DNA of 64,000 nt from Synechococcales cyanobacterium bin59.metabat.ball.084. GTDB taxonomy: Bacteria > Cyanobacteriota > Cyanobacteriia > Cyanobacteriales > Chamaesiphonaceae. Location of the stretch: positions 23,381 to 87,380 of the forward strand of contig JAAFHZ010000006.1 of assembly GCA_013297675.1 (NCBI GenBank), in the 5' to 3' direction. The translations under genes and the position numbers were made by a program. This document shows positions 57,659 to 64,000 of the stretch, piece after piece; the first letter of the stretch is position 1; every line of letters starts with the position of its first letter. The notes beneath the pieces are model-generated. The model was not told where the DNA came from. It ran no database searches and saw only the letters and a list, made by a program, of their open reading frames with translations.

Positions 57659-58783
57659 CTAATACATTTCGTACTTCATCAGTTGGCATGGAATCGTGCC
57701 ATTGTAAACTGCGGTACGCGCCGCAGACCTCAGCCCGATCGACTTTGCCAACTCCTTATTGCCACTCAGCACATAAGCCGTCCAGCCCTTAAATCTCTGC
57801 TTTAACACATCACCTAAAAGCTGATAAAAATCCCCCAAATCTTCATTGCGTCCTAACCTTATCCCATAGGGGGGATTGCACATCAATACCCCCGAATCTG
57901 CCGGTGCTTCCACATCGGCTAATTCTTTTTGAGCAAATTGAATATGTCGATCGATCCCGCAGCTTACCGCATTAGACTTGGCCTGCTCCACCACCGCCCA
58001 ATTGTGATCACTGGCCAAAATCGGCACCGTTAACTCTCCAAGTTCACTGGCCTCAGCCGCCTTAAATAACTTATCGAACAGCGGTTCATTAAAACTTGGC
58101 CAAGATTCAAAACCAAACTGCTCCCGAAAAATTCCTGGCGCAATATTTAAACCGGCCATAGTCGCTTCCATGGGCAAAGTGCCCGAACCACAGAGCGGAT
58201 CAAAGAAAGCCACATTGGGCTGCCAGCCAGAAATCTTAATCAGCGCCGCAGCCAAAGATTCCTTTAAAGGCGCATCGCCCACCGCCGGACGATAGCCCCG
58301 CCGATGCAAACTGTTACCAGAGCTATCTAAGCTGACCGTACAAACCTCTTGATGAATATGAATATTGACCCGTACCGCTGGGTTATCAGTATCGATATCC
58401 GATCGAGCGCCAAATTGCTTTTGCTGTTGATCGACGATCGCTCGTTTGGCTTGGACAGCCGTAAAATGACTGTGGTTCAGCTTCTCGGTTTTCCCCGTCA
58501 CCGTCACCGCCAAAGTTAATTCTGGGGTGAGATACTGCGACCAGTCAATTTGCTGCAAACCCTCAAATAAATCATCCCCATCGGCACAAGGAAACTGGGT
58601 CAGCTCAAACAAAATCCGAAAAGGCAAACGCGCCCAGAGGTTGACCTTGTAGAGCAGCTCAATATCTCCCTGAAAAAACACCCCACAGAAACCAATCTCG
58701 GTAAACTGTGCGCCTAATTCGGTTAATTCTTGAGCAGCCAGAGCTTCTAAGCCCCTGGCAACGGTGGCGAAATATTGATTCAT
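57659..58783 (-). CDS. THUMP-domain class I RNA methyltransferase (RlmL/RlmK-like)
   Basis: 374 aa from ATG 58783; the frame is open further upstream to 58861 but that part is not conserved. THUMP domain (~1-160, YFATVARGLEALAAQELTEL, DWSQYLTPELTLAVTVTG) followed by a Rossmann methyltransferase with DPLCGSGTLPMEA, ASDHNWAVVEQAKSNA and the catalytic NPPYG. It matches the N-terminal half of E. coli RlmKL (23S rRNA m2G2445). Confidence 0.93.
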   Translation of the reverse strand: MNQYFATVARGLEALAAQELTELGAQFTEIGFCGVFFQGDIELLYKVNLWARLPFRILFELTQFPCADGDDLFEGLQQIDWSQYLTPELTLAVTVTGKTEKLNHSHFTAVQAKRAIVDQQQKQFGARSDIDTDNPAVRVNIHIHQEVCTVSLDSSGNSLHRRGYRPAVGDAPLKESLAAALIKISGWQPNVAFFDPLCGSGTLPMEATMAGLNIAPGIFREQFGFESWPSFNEPLFDKLFKAAEASELGELTVPILASDHNWAVVEQAKSNAVSCGIDRHIQFAQKELADVEAPADSGVLMCNPPYGIRLGRNEDLGDFYQLLGDVLKQRFKGWTAYVLSGNKELAKSIGLRSAARTAVYNGTIPCQLMKYEMY

Positions 58784-58859
58784 AGTACAAGTGCGGGATG
58801 TGGGAAACTCAGTGGCTTTCGCCCTGAGAGGAAAACGACTCGGGGGACGACCTGCGTAC

Positions 58860-58892
58860 ACGTTTGGTCTGAGGTTGCCTCAGACCAAACGT
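58860..58892. repeat. Perfect 15-bp inverted repeat
   Basis: ACGTTTGGTCTGAGG, a 3-nt loop TTG and the exact complement. It lies between the methyltransferase gene and a tnpB remnant, about 85 bp upstream of the latter. It could be a subterminal hairpin of an IS200/IS605-type element or a transcription signal. Confidence 0.6.
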
Positions 58893-58975
58893 GGCAGGTT
58901 TAGTCCCCGTCTGCCGATAGGCAAACAGGTAAAACTAGGATTGCACTTTCACAGCAATTAAGCTAGAACGTGAAA

Positions 58976-59182
58976 ATGGAAAAAGCCTATCGCTATCGTT
59001 TTTATCCCACCACTGAGCAAGAGCAACTCTTGCGGCAGACAATGGGCTGTGTCCGCTTAGTGTACAACAAAGCACTGGCGGCGTGAACTGAAGCATGGTA
59101 CGAAAGGCAGGAGCGAATAGATCATTTACACCATATTCGAGATATTCGAGCCGGAACCGCTATAAGACTTGCTAAAATATAA
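58976..59182 (+). pseudogene. tnpB (IS200/IS605-type) 5' remnant
   Basis: Reads MEKAYRYRFYPTTEQEQLLR, then TMGCVRLVYNKALAA, an unmistakable TnpB/OrfB start. A TGA (59084) replaces the usual Arg codon before TEAWYERQERI. After about 47 codons homology ends in unrelated sequence, with a final stop at 59180-59182. The nuclease domains are absent, so it is inactive. Confidence 0.82.
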
Positions 59183-59208
59183 ATTCATTAAAATGAGAAT
59201 ACTAAAAC

Positions 59209-59295
59209 CTAGCTGCAAAGATTAGCAATACCTGTAGAAGATTTCTGATAAAATATGGAGAAAGAACTATTCAGCAGCTTTCTAATTCTGGTCTG
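59209..59295 (+). pseudogene. Fragment homologous to the 283-aa hypothetical gene
   Basis: 29 codons read LAAKISNTCRRFLIKYGERT followed by IQQLSNSGL. They match LATENSNTYRNFIAKYGDKT and IRQLSSSNP at residues ~16-44 of the protein encoded from 59819, at about 75% nucleotide identity without gaps. No start codon in frame. The BamE-like gene lies between the fragment and the intact gene. Confidence 0.75.
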
Positions 59296-59315
59296 AATCA
59301 ACATAATTAGCCTGT

Positions 59316-59726
59316 ATGGAGCTTGTACAATCAATGTCTATTCAAAATGGCAAACAAAAGGGAAAAGCGAAAACATTTATTATCAGAGTATTTTCAGCAG
59401 GGGTCATTATTTTATTGATGCTGTTTGGGGGATTAACTTTTTGCACCGGACCTCGTTTTAGCGTGACGCGAGCAAAGAATATGGAGCAAAGCATAGACAA
59501 AATCAGGGTTGGCATGACTAAGCAAGAGCTGAAAGATTTGTTAGGAAGACCTGATAACTACAGCTCACAGTCATCTTTTTTTTACGATGACAGAAAGCTA
59601 GAGAAAGCCTCTTCTTGGGCATATCTTTACTGGGATGATGACTATTCACACCAGATCGACTTTGACCCTCAGACAAACAAGGTTATTAAATCTGAAAAAG
59701 TAAGTATTGGACTCATGTTTCGTTAA
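59316..59726 (+). CDS. BamE/SmpA-like membrane-anchored protein
   Basis: 136 aa (alternative ATG at 59334). One hydrophobic segment near residues 22-43 (FIIRVFSAGVIILLMLFGGL), then a small domain with the BamE signature IRVGMTKQELKDLLGRPDNY and YLYWDDDYSHQIDFD. BamE-fold proteins are periplasmic adaptors in outer-membrane assembly, but many standalone members have unknown roles. Flanked by a fragment and the intact form of another gene, so it may have been inserted here. Confidence 0.72.
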   Translation: MELVQSMSIQNGKQKGKAKTFIIRVFSAGVIILLMLFGGLTFCTGPRFSVTRAKNMEQSIDKIRVGMTKQELKDLLGRPDNYSSQSSFFYDDRKLEKASSWAYLYWDDDYSHQIDFDPQTNKVIKSEKVSIGLMFR

Positions 59727-59818
59727 ACATTTCAGGGTTTTGCGCTGTAAGTGAAAGCTTTTAATTAGCTGTGCAATGCTATGGTACGTATTATCATTAG
59801 TAAACCCGAGGAAAACCC

Positions 59819-60670
59819 ATGACTGAAAACATGAGTTCACTAGAGCGAAAGCATTGGAATCTAGCCACAGAGAATAGTAATACTTACAGAAACTTTATTG
59901 CAAAATATGGGGATAAAACTATTCGGCAGCTTTCTAGTTCTAATCCAAAAAATCGATCAGTAGACCTTTTCAGGGGGCCGGATAAAGATAGATATGTCCT
60001 AGACCCAAGAGACTACAGCTTAATCCCTATTGATATGGGTCATTTTTTTGCTTCAGCTCAAGCCCCTTTCGGACTCGGTATAGAGTTAGGAGCTATTGTC
60101 GAAATAAAGCAAGGACTGGAAGGGATTAGCAGTGCTTTTCAGCAAGAAGATTATAAGGCTAATGCCCTGGGTAGTATCTTTGGTCGATACTATCTCAATA
60201 ATCCAGAAAAAGGTAACACATTAAAAGAGAGACTTACATCTTTCTTTCAAGACTATCAGAACAATAATTTGCAATTAAGTGCTCCACTTCATGAGCGGAT
60301 TTATGATACTCCTTACGGCTATGGGGGAAGTAGTTCAGATCCAATTGTAAATAGTCAAGATACTAATGGAAATCTTTTAGCAAGTGCAAGAAGTGAAGGT
60401 ACGGGCAACAGCCTTAATGAGCAATTCTCACAGCCTAACGTCTCTGCGTCAACTCCCGAGCCAAATAGCTATGAATTCCTAGCCGTGCAACAAAACAAAT
60501 CAATTGAGGAATTAATTGCCTCAGACTTTTCCGTTGAGCCAGGAAACCCAGAATACAACAATATTTTTCGGAATGTGCTTAGTGAAATAAAAAAGCAGAA
60601 TCCAGATATAGATATTCAGGCAATTGCGAAAGTTGCCAGCATATCATTGCAGCAACAGTCAACCCTCTAA
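59819..60670 (+). CDS. Hypothetical protein, 283 aa
   Basis: Not recognised. Soluble, no signal or TM segment. Residues ~15-50 (SNTYRNFIAKYGDKTIRQLS) and ~55-75 (GPDKDRYVLDPRDYSLIPID) look folded; residues ~140-165 form a helix with Asn/Gln. A Ser/Asn-rich disordered linker follows (~175-215), then a small C-terminal helical domain (IASDFSVEPGNPEYNNIF and NPDIDIQAIAKVASISL). Separate N- and C-terminal parts could suggest an effector- or toxin-like architecture, without direct evidence. A fragment homologous to residues 16-44 lies at 59209-59295. Confidence 0.65.
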   Translation: MTENMSSLERKHWNLATENSNTYRNFIAKYGDKTIRQLSSSNPKNRSVDLFRGPDKDRYVLDPRDYSLIPIDMGHFFASAQAPFGLGIELGAIVEIKQGLEGISSAFQQEDYKANALGSIFGRYYLNNPEKGNTLKERLTSFFQDYQNNNLQLSAPLHERIYDTPYGYGGSSSDPIVNSQDTNGNLLASARSEGTGNSLNEQFSQPNVSASTPEPNSYEFLAVQQNKSIEELIASDFSVEPGNPEYNNIFRNVLSEIKKQNPDIDIQAIAKVASISLQQQSTL

Positions 60671-61032
60671 TTCATTTTTGCAGTTAACAACTAGCGTGAC
60701 TATGAGGAGAGACATCGCCATCAAATACAGCCAATCGCTCATTTTACCACGCTACATCGGTATAAAATCCCAAGTTACCCCAAGCCAACCGCCAATTTTG
60801 AGGTGGTGAGGCAGTAACTGATCTGCCAACTTTCACAATACCCGCTCCATACTAATTTCGCCACAAGCCGTATTTGCTCTGCAAAAGCTCTTGAAACCAT
60901 TACTATTAGCTGGTTTTAACCAGCTAAATCCCACAGCATAGCTTTTCAAGGCCAAATTCATGATTCCTAGGTTATCCTGGTAAAGAGAATGAATTGTTAA
61001 CTTACTGCAAATAGTAACCACATATAGTAGCC
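60671..61032. other. Intergenic region before the subtilisin gene
   Basis: 362 bp. A minus-strand open frame at 60833-61021 gives a 62-residue peptide without clear homology and is not called. No hairpin terminator is obvious; the promoter of the protease gene should be in the last 100 bp. Confidence 0.45.
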
Positions 61033-62859
61033 ATGCGTAGACTTTTGTTGCTTTGCTGCCTGTTTGTCACTGGAATTGGCTTTGCCCTCTATAACTTCCA
61101 GGGCTTGGCCACCAAAGGCCAGTTCGACTCGATCGCCGTAGATTTTCGTGAAGACTTGCCCAAAGGCGAGATCGAATCCCAGCTCAAACAGTTGCAAAGC
61201 AAGTTTGGCGTGGCACCAGAACTCAACAGTAAGTTCTCCGAATCCGACCACCTTTACACCTTTAAAGGCAACAAAGCTCTCTTGGATCAGATCAAGAGCC
61301 AAGATCCCGAGCTGCTCAAAGATGTGGAATCGATCGAACCCAACTATATCTATGGTCTAACCGACCCAACGCCATCGAAAGATGTCAATGAACCGGAATA
61401 TATTCATACTGCCAGCGCTCCTAATGACCCGATGTATAACAAGCAGTGGCATCTGCACAACATCAACGCTGAACAAGCCTGGGAAACCAATAAAGGCTCT
61501 GGCATCACCGTAGCGGTAATCGATACCGGTGTAACTAAAACCACCGATATGGACAAGACGGAGTTCGTCCCAGGCTATGACTTTGTTAACAACAAAACCA
61601 ATGCCGATGATGATAACGGTCACGGCACCCACGTAGCTGGCTCTGTAGCCCAATCTACCAACAACTCGATCGGAGTAGCCGGAGTAGCTTATCAAGCCAA
61701 AATCATGCCTCTGAAAGTGCTTTCGGCTGCTGGTGGTGGTACCGTCTCCGATATTGCTGAATCTATTAAGTTTGCTGCCGATAAAGGTGCCAATGTTATT
61801 AACATGAGCTTGGGTGGCGGCGGCGAAAGTGCCCTGATGAAAGAGGCGATCGATTATGCCCATAACAAAGGCGTAGTAATCGTCGCAGCCGCTGGCAACG
61901 AGAACCAAAGCTCTGCATCTTATCCCGCTCGCTACAACCATATAATTGGTGTTGCGGCCTTTGATGCCAAAGGCGAAAAAGCCGAATTCTCCAACTTTGG
62001 TGCTGGTGTAGATATCGCCGCTCCAGGTGGTGGCCACGGCAGCCGGGTATGGCAAGAAACCATTGATCCCGATGGTGGTGCGCCCCAAGTAATTGGCTTA
62101 CAGGGTACCAGTATGGCTGCACCCCACGTTGCGGGGGTAGCTGCCATGATTATGTCTGCGGGGGTCAAAGATCCCAATGCTGTCCAGCAGGTGCTGCAAG
62201 AATCGGTGCGCAAAATCGCCGAAGATCCCTTGAATCACTATGGCGCTGGTCAACTAGATGCCTCTGCCGCTGTTTTAATGGCGGCTCGTGGTCAGATTTC
62301 CTTCAACGATTTCTTTAGATGGCTGCACGAAAACGGCTACCTCAATCTGCGCTTCTGGTTTGATGGTGGTGCAGTAGCACTGTTACCTAAGATTTTGATG
62401 GTGCTGGGTTCTTACATGTTTGCCTTCTTGGTGCGCTACCTGTTTCCATCGGTTTCTTTGGCGACTGGTTTAATCACTGGCAGCAGCGGCCTGTTCTTTA
62501 TGCGCGGCTTCTATATGTTTGACTTACCCCAAGCTCCATTCCGCATGATGGGTAGCTCATTAGCCGAAATGGGCAATGCGATCGCTGGTAATAACATTCT
62601 GAATCCATTGTTTGCTAGTGCGCTAATTCCTGCCCTATTGCTGGCCTTGCTTTGGGGTCATGAAACCGGCAAACGGTTTGCGATCGGCCTGCTCCTAGGC
62701 ACCTCAGCCTGTTTGGCCGTAAATATGGTGTACGCACCCCATGTGTGGATGCTGGGTGATGGTTTGCTGCCTCAGGTCTTCCTGGGGGTGAATGCTGCTC
62801 TCTGTTTCGTTTTGGCTAAGTTTGCGGCCAAGGCCGCCACAGCGGAGGCGCAAGCATGA
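61033..62859 (+). CDS. S8 (subtilisin-like) serine protease with multi-TM C-terminal domain
   Basis: 608 aa. N-terminal signal or anchor (LLLLCCLFVTGIGFALY), an inhibitor-like propeptide (~35-105), then a subtilase catalytic domain with Asp in TVAVIDTGVTK, His in DDDNGHGTHVAGSV, Asn in VAAAGNENQSS and Ser in GTSMAAPHVAGVAAM. Residues ~430-605 hold about five hydrophobic segments (LPKILMVLGSYMFAFLVRYL and others), so the protease is membrane-tethered. A subtilase fused to a multi-span membrane region is uncommon; similar cyanobacterial proteins exist, substrate unknown. The stop overlaps the next gene's start (ATGA). Confidence 0.92.
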   Translation: MRRLLLLCCLFVTGIGFALYNFQGLATKGQFDSIAVDFREDLPKGEIESQLKQLQSKFGVAPELNSKFSESDHLYTFKGNKALLDQIKSQDPELLKDVESIEPNYIYGLTDPTPSKDVNEPEYIHTASAPNDPMYNKQWHLHNINAEQAWETNKGSGITVAVIDTGVTKTTDMDKTEFVPGYDFVNNKTNADDDNGHGTHVAGSVAQSTNNSIGVAGVAYQAKIMPLKVLSAAGGGTVSDIAESIKFAADKGANVINMSLGGGGESALMKEAIDYAHNKGVVIVAAAGNENQSSASYPARYNHIIGVAAFDAKGEKAEFSNFGAGVDIAAPGGGHGSRVWQETIDPDGGAPQVIGLQGTSMAAPHVAGVAAMIMSAGVKDPNAVQQVLQESVRKIAEDPLNHYGAGQLDASAAVLMAARGQISFNDFFRWLHENGYLNLRFWFDGGAVALLPKILMVLGSYMFAFLVRYLFPSVSLATGLITGSSGLFFMRGFYMFDLPQAPFRMMGSSLAEMGNAIAGNNILNPLFASALIPALLLALLWGHETGKRFAIGLLLGTSACLAVNMVYAPHVWMLGDGLLPQVFLGVNAALCFVLAKFAAKAATAEAQA

Positions 62860-63077
62860 TTACTGTCACCGGACTGGTAGAAAAGAAAGATATCGGCATG
62901 GGAGTTTGGGCTTTGGTGAGTGAAGATGGTCAAACCTACGAGTTGCTTTCTTGCCCTAAAGACCTGCGCCAAGCTGGTTTAAAAGTGACGGTCAGCGGCG
63001 CGATCGACGACCAGGTAATGACCGCAGCAGCGATCGGGCCAGTGCTGGCCATTAGCTCCTTTGAAAAGCTCAGCTAG
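62856..63077 (+). CDS. Small OB-like protein coupled to the S8 protease
   Basis: 73 aa. ITVTGLVEKKDIGMGVWALVSE, YELLSCPKDLRQAGLKVTVSG and GPVLAISSFEKLS have the beta pattern of a small OB-fold domain of the DUF5818 type. No signal peptide. Its ATG overlaps the protease TGA by four bases, so translation is coupled; it may regulate or assist that protease. Followed by a strong terminator. Confidence 0.72.
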   Translation: MITVTGLVEKKDIGMGVWALVSEDGQTYELLSCPKDLRQAGLKVTVSGAIDDQVMTAAAIGPVLAISSFEKLS

Positions 63078-63090
63078 TTATTTCACAACC

Positions 63091-63124
63091 AAAAAAGCCG
63101 GATTCTGTTGAATCCGGCTTTTTT
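63091..63124. terminator. Bidirectional Rho-independent terminator
   Basis: AAAAAAGCCGGATTC, TGTT loop, GAATCCGGCTTTTTT: perfect stem with A- and T-tracts. It serves the protease operon and the convergent gene ending at 63135. Confidence 0.92.
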
Positions 63125-63134
63125 GTAGTTACTT

Positions 63135-63674
63135 TTAGCGACCTAAAGGTGGTGCGTAAGAGCGAGGCAGACTAGAATTTGCTGGGTTAAAAATAGCCTG
63201 CTGAGCTTGCTGTAAACGGAATTTGGTTTCGGCAATCTGCTGCTCCAATAAAGAAAGCTGAGTCTGGGCAAGCTTTTTATTAGTTTCTAGCACCTCAGTT
63301 TCTTTACGCAATCTGGCCATCCGATGATTGTGATCGTCTGTGCGACCAGGTTGATAAACGAAGCCTAAATAAACCGTAACGTTGGAGCTATCTAAAGTAT
63401 TGACTCCTACCGAAGCATTTAACCCAAAGTCATTTTCAGTATTTACGGGTGCCGAGAGACTATTCTGCAACGGATAAATATTGGGAATATTGATATTGTT
63501 AGAGTTACCAGTATTGGAATTGGCATTCTGTACCGGACGGTTATCAATTAAGTTATTGCTGGAGTTGTCGCCCACCGTAGTAGGCTGGTTATTAGTGGTG
63601 CTCTGGGCAAGTACTGGGCTTACCGCAAACAATAGTCCGACTGATGCCAATAAACCGATATGTGGCTTTCTCAT
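63135..63674 (-). CDS. Secreted Asn/Ser-rich protein with C-terminal coiled coil
   Basis: 179 aa from ATG 63674 (an in-frame start at 63698 adds eight residues). Signal peptide (HIGLLASVGLLFAVSPVLAQS, cleavage after AQ likely), then an Asn/Ser-rich disordered region, a short beta region (LDSSNVTVYLGFVYQPGRTDDHNH) and a coiled coil (LRKETEVLETNKKLAQTQL...). Function unknown, probably periplasmic or envelope. Confidence 0.72.
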   Translation of the reverse strand: MRKPHIGLLASVGLLFAVSPVLAQSTTNNQPTTVGDNSSNNLIDNRPVQNANSNTGNSNNINIPNIYPLQNSLSAPVNTENDFGLNASVGVNTLDSSNVTVYLGFVYQPGRTDDHNHRMARLRKETEVLETNKKLAQTQLSLLEQQIAETKFRLQQAQQAIFNPANSSLPRSYAPPLGR

Positions 63675-63876
63675 AGTTTTGCTAGTGATAAATTGCAATA
63701 TAGTTGACCAAAAATATCATTTTCAACCTCAAAAAGCAATACATTTACAGCATACAGGCCGCGATTACTCACGTTCAGAATCGAATCTTCGTTTTGGATG
63801 TTACTATACCAAAACAGAAGGCAAACAACTCCAAGATTCAAAATCTCCGCAGCCATTTAGCCTATTTAAAATAATT

Positions 63877-64000
63877 ATAGCGGTTCCGCATCGAATTTAG
63901 TGTATTATATGTTCAAAGTAGATATTTATAAACAATGAAAGCATACTCACTAGACCTAAGACGGAAAATTATCGAGACCGATCGTACTGAAATGATTACT
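63877..64000 (+). mobile_element. Left end of an IS630-family element (partial)
   Basis: A TAGCGGTTCCGCATCGAATT segment (63877-63896) looks like a terminal inverted repeat near TA-rich target sequence, followed 58 bp on by an IS630-type transposase start. The right end lies outside the window, so the boundary is unproven. Confidence 0.6.
63935..64000 (+). CDS. IS630-family transposase, N-terminal part (runs off the window)
   Basis: MKAYSLDLRRKIIETDRTEM is the characteristic start of the helix-turn-helix part of IS630 transposases (MKAYSxDLRxKI). Only 22 codons are in view. Confidence 0.8.
   Translation, partial: MKAYSLDLRRKIIETDRTEMIT

Noticed and set aside
60833..61021. 62-codon minus-strand open frame before the subtilisin gene
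   Set aside because: No family match, no ribosome binding site, divergent to a real gene start; kept only as intergenic.

Overview
The window is from a cyanobacterium. It carries nblA (phycobilisome degradation), sipA, a Ycf66-family gene, cruF (myxoxanthophyll-type carotenoid synthesis), an lrtA-type hibernation factor with a long leader, the cyanobacterial class II FBP/SBPase (glpX) and xisHI. The palindrome CGATCG (core of the cyanobacterial HIP1 repeat) is frequent over most of the sequence. I cannot name the genus from sequence alone; a Pseudanabaena/Leptolyngbya-like filamentous lineage is a weak guess. No rRNA, tRNA or CRISPR array was found.

0-4.5 kb: housekeeping genes (Gfo/Idh oxidoreductase, queC, a CBS-domain membrane protein, an anchored Pro-rich protein). 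4.5-16.6 kb: the cruF-mtnP locus is present twice as a direct repeat 9,977 bp apart. The right copy is intact (cruF, mtnP). In the left copy cruF is intact, but mtnP is a pseudogene split by an IS982-family element, which itself contains a 114-bp MITE-like insertion. Between the copies is an AT-rich, CGATCG-free island on the minus strand: fatty acyl-AMP ligase-ACP, alpha-oxoamine synthase, methyltransferase, SMR transporter, membrane acyltransferase and a DUF5360-like gene. It looks like an acquired lipid or amino-ketone biosynthesis cluster.

16.6-21.4 kb: sbcC and an RluA-family pseudouridine synthase. 21.4-29.0 kb: accessory/defence-like block with xisI and a deleted xisH, a NACHT-HEAT STAND protein followed by decayed HEAT genes, a DUF5674-like pair and an antitoxin-like/Doc toxin pair. 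29.0-37.5 kb: core metabolism and repair (nspC, carboxynorspermidine synthase-like gene, mutS, nadB) with interspersed palindromic repeats. 37.7-46.6 kb: second accessory block (Uma2 nuclease, TIR-WD40 protein, aldo/keto reductase, sipA, a small membrane protein next to an HTH-NACHT protein with an unusual LxLxL tract, TA-like genes, and a 5' fragment of folD). 46.8-54.5 kb: core genes (glpX, cysQ-like, a repeat-rich lipoprotein, ycf66, serine hydrolase, lrtA/hpf, Ser/Thr kinase, J-domain membrane protein).

54.6-57.1 kb holds the most striking gene: one 816-aa ORF that joins a TIR domain, a GUN4 (tetrapyrrole-binding) domain and a full HipA-type kinase. It is followed by a diverged copy of the last 12 codons of the J-domain gene that precedes it, as if the gene had been inserted at the 3' end of that gene. 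57.3-64 kb: nblA, an rRNA methyltransferase, remnants of tnpB and of a duplicated hypothetical gene, a BamE-like protein, a subtilisin with a membrane C-terminus, and the start of an IS630-type transposase at the right edge.

A recurrent theme is insertion of accessory genes flanked by diverged or truncated copies of the neighbouring gene (cruF-mtnP, the J-domain gene, the 283-aa hypothetical gene). This suggests homology-assisted capture of DNA from related cyanobacteria.
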